DNA of 64,000 bases from Streptomyces vilmorinianum (GTDB taxonomy: Bacteria; Actinomycetota; Actinomycetes; Streptomycetales; Streptomycetaceae): contig NZ_CP040244.1 in assembly GCF_005517195.1 (NCBI RefSeq), positions 124,001 through 188,000 of the forward strand, given 5' to 3'. A program made the translations under genes and the position numbers. Below, piece by piece: positions 25,679 through 34,489 of this stretch. The notes beneath the pieces were generated by a model, which did not search any database, was not told the DNA's origin, and was given only the letters and a program-made list of their open reading frames with translations. Positions within the stretch are counted from its first letter, which is position 1. Every line of letters begins with the position of its first letter.

Positions 25679-26668
25679 TCACACCACCCCCAGGCCCTCC
25701 CTGAACCGTGTGAACTGCTCCTGCGGATCCCCGGTGTACGACCACGGCACCCACGAGGCCCGCGCCCCGAGCATCCCGAGCACCTCCCGCGCCACCTCGG
25801 CCTGGCCCGCGTAACAGGCCGCGTGCGCCAGGTAGTTGAGGTCCGCCACCTCCTCCGGGGCCACCGGCGCGCCCGGTTCCCTGCCGCCGATCCAGCGGGC
25901 GTGCGTGCGGCGCAGCTCGGTCACCGCGAGCTCGTGCTTCCAGTGCTGGTCGAAGCCGCGCACCGGGCCGCGCCCGAGCGCCCCGTCCGCGATGTAGCGG
26001 TACTCCTCCACCCGCGCCACCTGCACCAGGACCGGCAGCGGCGACCCGGGCGGTGCCACGCCCGCCGCGTCCCGCGCGAAGTCGTACATCGCTCCGTGCG
26101 TGCCGTGCCAGCGCGCCGACCAGTAGCGCATCACCTGCGCGTGGCCCTCGGTGTTGTACGGGTCGCGTCGGCGCAACTCGTCGAACCACTGCCGCAGTTC
26201 GCGGCGCGGCACCCCGCCCTCGTAGAGCCGGGCCACCGACAGCAGCGAGACCCACGGCATCGGGTCGGCGGGCGCCGCCCGCGCCGCGGCGAGGCAGGCG
26301 TCGACGGTCGCGTCGAGCCGCCCCCGGTCCACGGCCGTGCCCCGGCCGGCCGCGATGGCCGTGTCGAAGATCCGTACGACCTCGGTCGCCGCCCGCAGGA
26401 CCGCCGCGTCCGGGCTGTCCGGCTCGGCCGCCCGCCAGGCCTCGACCGTGGAGCTGCCCGCGGCCGCGTGCGCGAGCAGCCGCACCCGGTGCGTGCGGCG
26501 CGGCCAGTTCTCGCCGGTGTCCCGCAGCAGGTCGCGTACGCCCTGCCAGCGGCCGATGACGATGTCGTGACGCGCCTCGGTGAGCGCGCGGTCCCCGAAG
26601 TCCGGGTCGAGGTCGGGCGTGAAGCGTGCCGGGCGGGACGAGCGTGCGGGTCGGCGGAGTGCGGCCAT
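25679..26668 (-). CDS. Hypothetical protein, all-helical, TPR-like
   Basis: 329 residues with no signal peptide or membrane segment. The composition is rich in Ala, Arg, Leu and aromatic residues, with WQGVRDLLRDTGENWPRRTHRVRLLAHAA, WVSLLSVARLYEGG, VMRYWSARWHGTHGAMYDFAR and LNYLAHAACYAGQAEVAREVLGML (blocks from along the chain), suggesting a helical repeat scaffold. I do not recognise a named family. It ends at 25679 and starts at 26668, 12 bases from the stop of the permease gene upstream, so the two are probably co-transcribed. Confidence 0.75.
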   Translation of the reverse strand: MAALRRPARSSRPARFTPDLDPDFGDRALTEARHDIVIGRWQGVRDLLRDTGENWPRRTHRVRLLAHAAAGSSTVEAWRAAEPDSPDAAVLRAATEVVRIFDTAIAAGRGTAVDRGRLDATVDACLAAARAAPADPMPWVSLLSVARLYEGGVPRRELRQWFDELRRRDPYNTEGHAQVMRYWSARWHGTHGAMYDFARDAAGVAPPGSPLPVLVQVARVEEYRYIADGALGRGPVRGFDQHWKHELAVTELRRTHARWIGGREPGAPVAPEEVADLNYLAHAACYAGQAEVAREVLGMLGARASWVPWSYTGDPQEQFTRFREGLGVV

Positions 26669-26680
26669 CCGGGTCCTCCC

Positions 26681-28153
26681 TCAGAAGTCCGTGGCGAGCG
26701 ATTCGTCCGCGCGGCGGGCGCGGGGGGTGGTCGGCGCGAACGGCCCGGCCGCGGCCAGTGCGCGCACCGCGTCGAGCCGGGCGGGACGGTAGTACGCGCT
26801 GCCCTTGCGCCAGTGCACGACCATCGGGACGACGCCGACGAGCAGTCCGCCGAGGCCGATGACCAGCGCGGTCGTGGACAGTTCGCCGAGCGACTCGACG
26901 AACGCCCACAGCATGAACGCGGCGCCGAGCAGCGGCCACACCCCGCCGAGCAGGAAGTTCCGTACGGAGGTCAGCAGCAGCGACTTGTACGCGACGACCG
27001 CGGCGAGCCCCGCGAGGCCGTAGTAGAACGCGATCTGGAGGCCGATCGCGTTCACCGCGTCGCTGAGGATCTGTCCCACCGAACCGGCGGCCGCCGCCGC
27101 GCAGAACATCAGCAGCGCGGCGGCCCCGACGGCGGCGATCGCGACCCACGGGGTGTTCCAGCGGCGGTGGACGGTGCCGAGCGCGGCCGGCAGCGTGCGG
27201 TCGCGGCCCATCGCGAACAGCGAGCGGGTGACCTGGATGAGGGTGGTCTCCAGGGTGGCGACCGTGGACAGCAGCACCGCCACGATCAGCAGCTTGCCGC
27301 CGACGCCCGGCCAGATCTCCTGACCGAGGACGGCCAGGACGTTCGCGCCCGCGGACTCGATCTGCCCGGCGCTCAGGAGCACGTTGACCGCGACGGTGAA
27401 CGCCTCGAAGAGCAGGAAGACGACGCCGACGCCGATCAGCGCGGCGAGCCCGGCCGTGCGGCGGCTGTCGCGGGTCTCCTCGCTGAGGTTGCTGGTGACG
27501 TCCCAGCCCCAGAAGTAGAACGCGGCGATCAGCGCGCCCGACGCGAAGCCGGCCGGGCCGTCGAAGTGGCCGAAGCCGAACCAGGACCAGTCGAAGGCGG
27601 TGGCGTGCCCGCGGTGCAGGACGGCCGCCACGACGAAGACGACGAGGATGAGCATCTCGACGCCGGACATGAGCAGTTGGGCCCGTACGGTGAGCCGGGC
27701 GCCGGCCAGGACCACGAGCAGCATCACCAGGAACCAGCCGGCTCCGACGGCGGCGGCCAGCGGGGTGCTGCCGGCGAGCGAGGGGGCCACGAGGGAGAGC
27801 GTGAGCGTGCCCGCGGGCAGGGATCCGGCGACCATGAACACGGTCGCGGAGACGACGAGGGCCCAGCCGGAGAGGAAGCCGAGGAAGGGGTGGAGGGTGC
27901 GGCCCACCCAGGAGTATCCGGCGCCCGCGTTGACGTCGATCCGGCCGAGGCGGGCGTAGGCGAGGACGATGCCGAACATCGGTATCGCGCAGTAGAGCAG
28001 CGCCGCCGGTCCCGCCACGCCGACCGCGCCGAACAGGACGGCCGTGGTGGCGGCCAGCGAGTAGGCGGGCGCACTGCCGGCGACGGCCATGACGACGGTG
28101 TCGAAGGTCCCGAGAACATTGGGCTGCAGCCCTCTGCCGGTGGTCGTGCGCAT
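26681..28153 (-). CDS. APC family amino-acid permease
   Basis: 490 residues with about 12 hydrophobic segments. The first helices carry the APC substrate-site glycines (MAVAGSAPAYSLAATTAVLFGAVG; GRIDVNAGAGYSWVGRTLHPFLG). FYFWGWDVTSNLSEETRDSRRTAG is the conserved loop after helix 6. It imports or exchanges amino acids or amines at the cytoplasmic membrane; the substrate is not predictable. The start MRTTTGRGLQPNVLG is the ATG at 28151-28153, after AAGGACATCCGCC. It probably forms an operon with the hypothetical gene downstream. Confidence 0.9.
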   Translation of the reverse strand: MRTTTGRGLQPNVLGTFDTVVMAVAGSAPAYSLAATTAVLFGAVGVAGPAALLYCAIPMFGIVLAYARLGRIDVNAGAGYSWVGRTLHPFLGFLSGWALVVSATVFMVAGSLPAGTLTLSLVAPSLAGSTPLAAAVGAGWFLVMLLVVLAGARLTVRAQLLMSGVEMLILVVFVVAAVLHRGHATAFDWSWFGFGHFDGPAGFASGALIAAFYFWGWDVTSNLSEETRDSRRTAGLAALIGVGVVFLLFEAFTVAVNVLLSAGQIESAGANVLAVLGQEIWPGVGGKLLIVAVLLSTVATLETTLIQVTRSLFAMGRDRTLPAALGTVHRRWNTPWVAIAAVGAAALLMFCAAAAAGSVGQILSDAVNAIGLQIAFYYGLAGLAAVVAYKSLLLTSVRNFLLGGVWPLLGAAFMLWAFVESLGELSTTALVIGLGGLLVGVVPMVVHWRKGSAYYRPARLDAVRALAAAGPFAPTTPRARRADESLATDF

Positions 28154-28351
28154 GGCGGATGTCCTTGGGGGGCACGGGGGTGGTGCAGGACGAAGTGACC
28201 GTGTCGCCGGGTCACTTGTTCGCCGGAACGAGCACGGATCAAGGTGAATCGAGCGCATCGTAGTCGCACCCGCGGACTCCGTGGACGGCGGCATGGAGGG
28301 TTCCGTTCCGTGACCACCGGTAAGGGCATCCGTGCGCCCCGCGACGGGCGT

Positions 28352-30310
28352 TTAGTCCGCCTCTCCCCGGGGAGAGGCGATGGCCCGGGCGGCCCGCACC
28401 TCCTGGCGCAGCGGCGCGAGCACGCCCTCTTCGTCCCCGGTGAGCTCCGCCCGTACCTCCACCAGGACGTCGCTGCTGCGCAGTCCGTCCGCGAGTTCGC
28501 GCAACTGCCGTTCCACGGCGGCCACTTCCTCCGGCGCGGGTGCGGGGGCGCCGTGGTTGACGCGGACCCGGGCGGCGGTCGTCGCGTCGACGATCCGCTC
28601 CACGGCGACGACCAGCGGCCACCAGGCGGCGGCGACGGTACCGGTCGGCGGCGGCTCGGTCAGGGCGCGCTGGAACTCGGAGCGTACGGCCGACAGGTCG
28701 CGGTAGAGCGCGCGCCGGGCCCGGACCCGGGCGCCCTGGTCCTCCTCCTCGGGTGAGCAGAACGCCCGCGTCACGTACGCCGCGCAGTCCGCGACCGCGT
28801 CCGCGAGCCGGTCGCCGACCCGGCTGTGCCAGGACTCGGGCCAGAGCAGATAGCCGGCGACCAGTGCGATCCCGCAGCCGACGAGGGAGTCGTAGAGGCG
28901 GGGCAGGACCAGGTCGACGCCCTGGCGGTTGAGGAGGTCGGAGAGCAGCAGGATGACGGGGGTGATCGCCGCGGTCTGGAAGGCGTACCCCTTGGCGGAG
29001 AAGGCCGGGATCAGCGCGCCGAGCGCCAGCATCACCGGCACGTCCCACCATCCTCGCGGCACCTCCGCGAGGAGCGGTGCGGCGATGACCAGACCGGCGG
29101 CCGTGCCGAGCGCGCGCAGCACCGCCCGGGAGAAGACCGAGCCGAAGTCCGGCTTCATCACGAAGGTGACGGTGAGGGCGACCCAGTACGAGCGGGGTAC
29201 GTCGACGAGCGAGACCAGCGCCTGGGCGAGGCCGATGCAGAGCGCGAGCCGCAGCCCGTACCGCCAGGACGCCTCGGAGACCAGCACGGCGCGTGCGGTA
29301 CGGCGGGCCCGTACGCGAAGGGCGGCGGGGCGGCCGAGCCGGTCGTCGACGTTGTAGGGGTTCGGCTCGGCCTTGTGCACGACGGCCGCCGCGTGCCGCA
29401 GGGCGTGGTCGACGGCCTTCTCGGAGGGGCGGGAGGCCTCGGGGAGGTCCAGGACGGGCGTGCCGGTGCGGCCTTCCTCGACCGCCTCGGCCAGCTCGCG
29501 GACGGCCGCCGGGATCTCGGCGGGCAGCGGCCGGTGGAAGCGCAGCGCCGCCAGGTGCGCGGCGGGGGCCGCCTCCACGAGCGGGATCACCACGTTCAGC
29601 TGGGAGAGCAGCCGTACGAGGGCGGGCGCCCGGCCGTGCACGCGGGCGCGGCGGGCCAGGACGAGGTCGTAGGACTGGTTGAGGGAGGCGGTGACGGCGC
29701 GCCGCTTCTCGTCGTACGCGTCCGATCCGGCGGCTTCGAGGAGTTCGGCGACGGACCGGTAGGTGCCGGCCACGGCCGTCCGCTCGGGGACCCCGCCGCG
29801 CAGGGGCCAGCCGAGCAGGGTCAGGACGAGGACGACGACCCCGCCGAGGGAGAGCAGGAGGGGCGCCGTCCACCAGGGCTCGGGCAGGGGCAGGCCCGCG
29901 CCGACGACCGCGTTGAGGAGGAGGAGCAGGCCCGACACGGAGGCGACGGCGCCGATCGAGGAGATCATCCCGGAGACGAGCGCGATCAGGGTCAGGACGA
30001 CGACGGCGAGCCAGCCCTGCCCGAAGACGAGGCTGCCGAGGGTGACGCCGAGGGCGCCGAAGAGCTGCGGGACGGCGATGTTGTAGAAGCGCATCCGGTA
30101 CGCGTCGGCGGTGTCGCCGATGACGCCGGAGAGGGCGCCCATGGAGACGAGGGCCCCGTAGACGGGACGGTCGGCGGCGAACCCGACGGCGAGGGGCGCG
30201 GCGAGCGCGATCGAGGCGCGGGCGACGGCGGCCCAGGGGATGGGGGTGGGCTGGGGGCGCAGTCCCGCGGTGAGCCAGGGGGGCGGGGCCATCCGTGCGT
30301 TGCGCGCCAT
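28352..30310 (-). CDS. FUSC family protein (aromatic-acid exporter/YccS-like)
   Basis: 652 residues with two sets of membrane helices (about residues 25-170 and 345-480) separated by a soluble helical domain, as in the FUSC family of putative efflux proteins. YWVALTVTFVMKPDFGSVFSRAVLRALGTAAGLV is the conserved FUSC block. The C-terminal 170 residues are cytoplasmic and charged. The start is the ATG at 30308-30310; MAPPPWL 18 bases inside is a possible alternative. Its upstream spacer is the unusual repeat array described separately. The last codons lie in a 22-base perfect palindrome. Confidence 0.88.
   Translation of the reverse strand: MARNARMAPPPWLTAGLRPQPTPIPWAAVARASIALAAPLAVGFAADRPVYGALVSMGALSGVIGDTADAYRMRFYNIAVPQLFGALGVTLGSLVFGQGWLAVVVLTLIALVSGMISSIGAVASVSGLLLLLNAVVGAGLPLPEPWWTAPLLLSLGGVVVLVLTLLGWPLRGGVPERTAVAGTYRSVAELLEAAGSDAYDEKRRAVTASLNQSYDLVLARRARVHGRAPALVRLLSQLNVVIPLVEAAPAAHLAALRFHRPLPAEIPAAVRELAEAVEEGRTGTPVLDLPEASRPSEKAVDHALRHAAAVVHKAEPNPYNVDDRLGRPAALRVRARRTARAVLVSEASWRYGLRLALCIGLAQALVSLVDVPRSYWVALTVTFVMKPDFGSVFSRAVLRALGTAAGLVIAAPLLAEVPRGWWDVPVMLALGALIPAFSAKGYAFQTAAITPVILLLSDLLNRQGVDLVLPRLYDSLVGCGIALVAGYLLWPESWHSRVGDRLADAVADCAAYVTRAFCSPEEEDQGARVRARRALYRDLSAVRSEFQRALTEPPPTGTVAAAWWPLVVAVERIVDATTAARVRVNHGAPAPAPEEVAAVERQLRELADGLRSSDVLVEVRAELTGDEEGVLAPLRQEVRAARAIASPRGEAD
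28358..28379. other. 22-base perfect palindrome at the 3' end of the FUSC gene
   Basis: CGCCTCTCCCC followed by its exact complement GGGGAGAGGCG overlaps the last coding residues and ends just before the stop codon. It may be a transcription terminator whose stem is partly coding. The spacer 28154-28351 has no gene. Confidence 0.5.
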
Positions 30311-30355
30311 GCGCCCAATCTACGTGCCCCCGTTACGGGGCCCGCCCCCGCCGGA

Positions 30356-30958
30356 GCGGTGCCCGCCCGTACCCCTCCCGGGGTTGTGGGCCTCGGTTCC
30401 GCTGTGGCGGTGCCCGCCCCTACCCGGCCACCCGCCTCCGTTGTGGGCACCCGTTCCACTGCGGCGGTGCCCGCCCCTACCCGGCCACCCGCCTCCGTTG
30501 TGGGCACCCGTTCCACTGCGGCGGTGCCCGCCCCTACCTCCGCCACCCCCCCGTTGTGGGCAACTGTTCCGCTGGGGCGGAACGGGTGGGCACAACGGAC
30601 GGCGCCCTTGCCGGGCCCAGGCTCCCTGTGCCTGCGGTGCCCACGGGTGCGGCGCCGTCGTGGGTTGTGCCCACCCGTTCCGCCCTGCGGAACGCCTGCC
30701 CACAACCCCGGGAGGGGTGAGGGTGGGCACTGCCCTGTGGGACGTCTGCCCACAACCCCGGGAGCGGGAGGGGGGAGGGCACTGCCCTGTGGGACGTCTG
30801 CCCACAACCCCGGGAGGGGGAGGGGAGGGGAGGGGAGGGCACCGTCCTGTGGGACGTCTGCCCACAACCCCGGGAGGGGGGAGGGTGGGCACCGCCCTGT
30901 GGGACGCCTGCCCACAACCCCGGGAGGGGTGAGGGTGGGCACCGCCCCAGCGGGGTGG
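30356..30958. repeat. Inverted array of about nine copies of a 50-57-bp intergenic repeat
   Basis: This fills the 664-base gene-free spacer between FUSC and DUF2630 genes. Left half: near-identical 57-bp units start at 30407, 30464 and 30521 (a diverged one at 30356), each with GTTGTGGGCACCCGTTCC. Right half: about five copies in the opposite orientation with CTGCCCACAACCCCGGGAGG at about 48-60-bp spacing, separated by variable GAGGG runs. The two orientations meet at two inverted repeats, 30551-30598 and 30662-30708, each pairing a GTTGTGGGCA/GTTGTGCCCA-type arm with a GGAACG core. No protein, tRNA or CRISPR feature fits. Confidence 0.85.
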
Positions 30959-30974
30959 AGGCCCACGACCGGGG

Positions 30975-31223
30975 CTAGCTGCGGTAGCCCTCTACCTCGG
31001 AGGCCGGGCGGACCGCCGCCGTGTCCGGGTCCTCGCCGAACTCGGCCTTCGCGCGGCGCTGGCGCAACAGGTCCCAGCACTGGTCCAGTTGCACCTCCAG
31101 CTCGGCGAGCCGGGTCCGCTCCTCCGCGAGCAGCCCGCCGGTCCGCTGCCGCAGGGCTCGTTCCTCTTCGACGAGGGCGCTGATGTTCTCCAGGATCTGC
31201 TCGTCGTCGTACATCTGCTCCAT
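30975..31223 (-). CDS. DUF2630 family small coiled-coil protein
   Basis: 82 residues. DDEQILENISALVEEERALRQR and a long helix LAEERTRLAELEVQLDQCWDLLRQRRAKAEFG match DUF2630, a family of small cytoplasmic actinobacterial proteins of unknown role. The start is uncertain between MEQMYDDEQ (31223) and MYDDEQ (31214); GGAG lies very close to the latter. It lies 18 bases from the stop of the upstream gene and next to the intergenic repeat array on its 3' side. Confidence 0.82.
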   Translation of the reverse strand: MEQMYDDEQILENISALVEEERALRQRTGGLLAEERTRLAELEVQLDQCWDLLRQRRAKAEFGEDPDTAAVRPASEVEGYRS

Positions 31224-31241
31224 GTAATCCAGCGTGGCCGA

Positions 31242-32246
31242 TCAGCGGCCGGAGTGCAGGTCGAGCTCGGCGAGGACGGCCCGGTGGTCCGTACCCGCCA
31301 GGTCGAGGAAGCGCACGCCGCGCACCCGGAAGTCGTCGCTGACCAGCACGTGGTCGATCTGGACGTACGGCGGCAGGCTCGCCCCCTGCGGCCAGGTCGG
31401 CGTCCGGGAGGCGCCCGCGAGCCGGGCGGCGTCGTGCAGCCGGCCCGCGTCGAGGACCGAGCGGAAGGCGGCGTGGTCCTGGGAGGCGTTGAAGTCGCCG
31501 GCCAGGACGACCGGGCCGGTGTCGCGGTGCTCGGCGGCGAAACGCTCCACCCGGTCCAGCTCGCCGTTCCACACGTCGACCTGCCCCGGCAGCGGCGGCA
31601 TCGGGTGCGCGAGCCGGAGCTGGACGTCCCGGCCGCCGATCCGCGCCGTGGCGCCGGGCATGCCCATCGCGGCGGGGATCGGGGGCCGCGCGGTCAGCGG
31701 ATAGGCGCTGAGGATCAGCGAGCCGGTGGAGCCCTCGCCGTCCACGACGGCCCGATGGGGGTGGTCGGCGCCCAGCTCGGCGGTGAGGGTGCGTACGCAG
31801 GCGCGGTCGCACTCGGAGACGTACACGAGCTGGGGCCGCTCGCGTCGTACGGCCTCGGCCAACGCCTCGGTCGCCCCGCCGAATTCGACGTTGGAGGCGA
31901 GCACCCGGAGCCGTTCGACGACGGGTCCGCGGGCGGTGGTGGTGTCCGGCCCGTACGGCAGGACGCACCAGGCCGTGGCCGCGAGGACCAGCGCGGCCAC
32001 TCCGGCGAGCGGCCGTCGCCGGGCGGCGAGGGCGAGCAGCAGGGCGAGGGCGGCCGGGAGGGTCAGCCAGGGCAGGAAGGACAGCAACTGCGGTACGGGG
32101 CTGATCGCGTCGGTGCCGAGGATCCGGCAGCCGGTGATCAGGGCCGGTACGGCCACCAGCAGCCCGGCGGCCCAGGCGGTGACGCGATGCCTGGGCCGTA
32201 CGAGGGGTGGAGCGGGCTCGGCGGCGGTTGCCTCGGTGATGGCCAC
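31242..32246 (-). CDS. Endonuclease/exonuclease/phosphatase family protein, membrane-anchored
   Basis: 334 residues. Three N-terminal hydrophobic segments (about residues 22-95) precede an EEP domain: LASNVEFGG, GDFNAS (catalytic Asp/Asn), IDHVLVSDDF and GTDHRAVLAEL. The latter histidine and aspartate pairs form the active site. The N-terminal membrane region places the catalytic domain outside or at the membrane, as in other streptomycete EEP proteins with unknown phosphoester substrates. It ends 18 bases before the DUF2630 start region and starts five bases from the lipoprotein stop, so operon structure is likely. Confidence 0.88.
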   Translation of the reverse strand: MAITEATAAEPAPPLVRPRHRVTAWAAGLLVAVPALITGCRILGTDAISPVPQLLSFLPWLTLPAALALLLALAARRRPLAGVAALVLAATAWCVLPYGPDTTTARGPVVERLRVLASNVEFGGATEALAEAVRRERPQLVYVSECDRACVRTLTAELGADHPHRAVVDGEGSTGSLILSAYPLTARPPIPAAMGMPGATARIGGRDVQLRLAHPMPPLPGQVDVWNGELDRVERFAAEHRDTGPVVLAGDFNASQDHAAFRSVLDAGRLHDAARLAGASRTPTWPQGASLPPYVQIDHVLVSDDFRVRGVRFLDLAGTDHRAVLAELDLHSGR

Positions 32247-32250
32247 CTCG

Positions 32251-32703
32251 TCAGTGTCGCAGGGCCTGCCCGATCTCCGCCGTGGTGCTTCCCGTCAGGG
32301 TGCGATTGCTGCGCGCCGTACCGGTCTTGGACTGCCCCGGCTCGACACCGTCGATGTTCAGGACGACCACGTCGAGCAGATTGCCTTCACCGTCACGGAA
32401 GTTGACCATGATCGTGTAGTCGGCGCTCTTGTCCGCCGGGTTCGTCGCGGTGATCTCGGAGATGGTCCGGTCGCCGTCCTCCTCCGTCGGCCCGGCCTTC
32501 ACGTCGCCGGTGGCCTTCACCCCGTCCTTGACCTCGTTCATCTTCTCCTGGGCGGCCGAGGCCACGGCAGCGGTGGCGGAGGCGACGATGTCCTCCGCCT
32601 TCTGCTGGTCCTCCTCGGTGCAGCCGGTGACGGCCAGGGCGAGGAGCGCGGCCGTGGCGACGGCGAGGGCCCGGACGGGGGCGCCGGTTCGGGTGCGGGT
32701 CAC
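32251..32703 (-). CDS. Lipoprotein with FxLYD-like domain
   Basis: 150 residues. RALAVATAALLALAVTGC is a lipoprotein signal with lipobox AVTGC, so the mature protein is anchored outside the membrane. The mature part has a helical segment (VASATAAVASAAQEKMNEVKDGVK) and a beta-rich C-terminal domain (ISEITATNPADKSADYTIMVNFRDGEGN) like the FxLYD family. The GTG start at 32703 overlaps the stop of the upstream DUF7144 gene by four bases; the longer open frame is a shadow of that gene. Confidence 0.82.
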   Translation of the reverse strand: MTRTRTGAPVRALAVATAALLALAVTGCTEEDQQKAEDIVASATAAVASAAQEKMNEVKDGVKATGDVKAGPTEEDGDRTISEITATNPADKSADYTIMVNFRDGEGNLLDVVVLNIDGVEPGQSKTGTARSNRTLTGSTTAEIGQALRH

Positions 32704-33122
32704 ACCGTGTCCTTGCCGTAGGTCTCGTGCGTGGCCAGCGCCCAGATCACGAAGACCGAGACGGCCATCGAGAACAGGGCCCACCACGGCTGGTACGGCA
32801 GATAGAGGAACTGGGCGATGATGTTCAGGGAGGCCAGCGCGATACCGGCGATCCGGCCCCACGCGGTGCCCTTGAGGATGCCGAAGCCGGCGAGGGCGAC
32901 GATGACGCCGAGGCAGAGATGGATCCAGCCCCAGGCCGTCAGGTCGAACTTGAAGACGTAGTCGCCGACGCGGGTGAAGACCTCGTCCTCCGCGATGGCC
33001 ACGATGCCCTGGAGGATGTCGACGATGCCGATGACCACCATGAGGACGCCGGCGAAGAGAGTGCCGCCGGAGGTCCAGGAGTCACCGGTGCTCTGAGTGC
33101 GGGGTGCAGTGTTCTGGCTCAT
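32700..33122 (-). CDS. DUF7144 family four-helix membrane protein
   Basis: 140 residues. SWTSGGTLFAGVLMVVIGIVDILQGIVAIAEDEVF and YVFKFDLTAWGWIHLCLGVIVALAGFGILKGTAWGRIAGI are characteristic of the streptomycete DUF7144 membrane proteins, of unknown function. Four hydrophobic segments are seen (about residues 22-42, 66-86, 92-110, 115-135). The start is the ATG at 33120-33122. It is translationally coupled to the downstream lipoprotein. Confidence 0.88.
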   Translation of the reverse strand: MSQNTAPRTQSTGDSWTSGGTLFAGVLMVVIGIVDILQGIVAIAEDEVFTRVGDYVFKFDLTAWGWIHLCLGVIVALAGFGILKGTAWGRIAGIALASLNIIAQFLYLPYQPWWALFSMAVSVFVIWALATHETYGKDTV

Positions 33123-33323
33123 GCGCTCATCGTCCGGCCGATCGTCAAGGACCGAACTTTCTACTACGCCGAACGGGTGATCGGGCCCGCGGAGCCCCTG
33201 GCCAGGCCGTGCCCGGCCGTGCCCGACCGGGCCCCGGGCGGTCCGGTTGCGGGGGCCGGGGCTCCGGGTGTGCCCTTGAGGTGGTGAGGGGGTGAGGGGG
33301 GCGAGAGTGAAGGAGCTCCTGCC

Positions 33324-33737
33324 ATGGCCGCACACGCAGCGGTGCCCGTACGGCGCCGGACGAGTACACCCGGTTGGGCCCTGCCCGCGACGCTGGGCGC
33401 CGTCTACGGCCTCTACACGTCCTTCATGGCACGCGGTGAAGGCGTCGGCTCCTGGGGCCAGTTCCTGTACGGAATCGTCTCCGCTGTCGCCCTCGCCGGC
33501 GCCGTGTACGCACTGCGGCGAGAAGGCCACGTTCTGCCACGCGAACTGCGCGCCACGGCGTGGGCGGCGCTGGCCGGCATCGCGATCGGCTTCCTGTTCA
33601 GCCTCTCCGATGCGAGCGTGGTGTCCTCGACCGTGCTCGGCCTCGTGGTCGCGGCGGGCATGTTCTGCGCCAGCTTCTACTTCTTCTACACGCACGAGGA
33701 CGCGGCGGGCCGGCCGGTGCGGGGCGCGCCGTCGTAG
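33324..33737 (+). CDS. Four-helix membrane protein of unknown function
   Basis: 137 residues. Hydrophobic stretches at about 18-35, 45-62, 78-95 and 102-122 (FLYGIVSAVALAGAVYAL, AWAALAGIAIGFLFSL, VLGLVVAAGMFCASFYFFYTHED) make it polytopic. AAGGAG lies eight bases before the ATG at 33324. No family is recognised. Its last 52 bases overlap, tail to tail, the gene on the other strand. Confidence 0.75.
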   Translation: MAAHAAVPVRRRTSTPGWALPATLGAVYGLYTSFMARGEGVGSWGQFLYGIVSAVALAGAVYALRREGHVLPRELRATAWAALAGIAIGFLFSLSDASVVSSTVLGLVVAAGMFCASFYFFYTHEDAAGRPVRGAPS

Positions 33738-34267
33738 CGGCCGGTGCGGCGCCGGTGGTAGGCGATCGCGACGGCGGTGAGCAGGACGGGCCAGGCGACC
33801 AGGGGCAGATAGCAGCCGGCGAACACGGCCTCCTGGAGCGCGTCGGTGCGCATCCGGCCGTCGGGCCCGCCGAGTCCGGCGTAGGCGGCGTACGCGTACC
33901 AGCCCATCAGGCCGTAGAGCCCGGCCGCCCCCGCGAGCGCGGTGGCGGTCGCGGCACTTACGGAGACGTTCCGGCCGCCCAGGAACGGGATCCACCGCGG
34001 GAACACCTCGCCCCAGGAGCGGACGAGCCCGAGGGTGAGGAAGGCGAGCAGCTCGGAGAGGGCCGTCAGCGCGACGAGGTACGGGAGTCCGCCCGTGCCG
34101 GGGTCGGTGTCGGCGTGCTGGACGACCGGGGCGCCGAGCCCGAGCGCGATCCGCCAGAGTCCGGAGGGCAGGACGAGCAGCGGGACGGCGTGGGCGGCGA
34201 GGACGGCCCAACGGGGCACGTCGGCCAGGGCCTTCGGCCGCGTCTTCGGCTTCATCGTCATGGGCAT
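33686..34267 (-). CDS. Polytopic membrane protein, hypothetical
   Basis: 193 residues with about four membrane helices (WAVLAAHAVPLLVLPSGLWRIALGLG, LPYLVALTALSELLAFLTLGLVRSWG, ATATALAGAAGLYGLMGWYAYAAYAG, GCYLPLVAWPVLLTAVAIAYHRRRTGRYDG). No family is recognised. The start may be either of two close ATGs (MPMTMKPKTR). The C-terminus overlaps the convergent membrane protein gene by 52 bases, including the ends of both reading frames. Confidence 0.75.
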   Translation of the reverse strand: MPMTMKPKTRPKALADVPRWAVLAAHAVPLLVLPSGLWRIALGLGAPVVQHADTDPGTGGLPYLVALTALSELLAFLTLGLVRSWGEVFPRWIPFLGGRNVSVSAATATALAGAAGLYGLMGWYAYAAYAGLGGPDGRMRTDALQEAVFAGCYLPLVAWPVLLTAVAIAYHRRRTGRYDGAPRTGRPAASSCV

Positions 34268-34341
34268 CAGCGTGCCGGTGGGGCGGCGGCCAGGGCGTCG
34301 GCCCGGCGGCCGTTCCGCCTCCGCCGCGCGGCGGAGGCGAG

Positions 34342-34411
34342 GTCATCCCCTGACGTCATCCCCTGACGTCGTCCCCTGTCGTCCCCTGTCGTCCCCTGAC
34401 GTCGTCCTCTG
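34342..34411. repeat. GTCRTCCCCT decamer repeats upstream of the ABC exporter
   Basis: Six copies of GTC(A/G)TCCCCT or near variants, some separated by GAC so that TGACGTCA/TGACGTCG results. The block lies about 80 bases before the ABC transporter start and just beyond the start of the divergent membrane protein, so it may be an operator array or a simple repeat. Confidence 0.6.
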
Positions 34412-34489
34412 GCATCCCGGGCGCGGTCGTCGGAGACTGGTTGAAGCGGAACCGACCTGCCCGCCGGAAGGACTGCCGGAAGGAAGCGC

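Noticed and set aside
25823..28198. 791-residue open frame on the plus strand
   Set aside because: Shadow of the APC permease and the helical hypothetical gene, which have membrane and domain patterns on the minus strand.
30356..30958. CRISPR array
   Set aside because: Units are 50-60 bp, almost entirely repeat with no unique spacers, and occur in both orientations.
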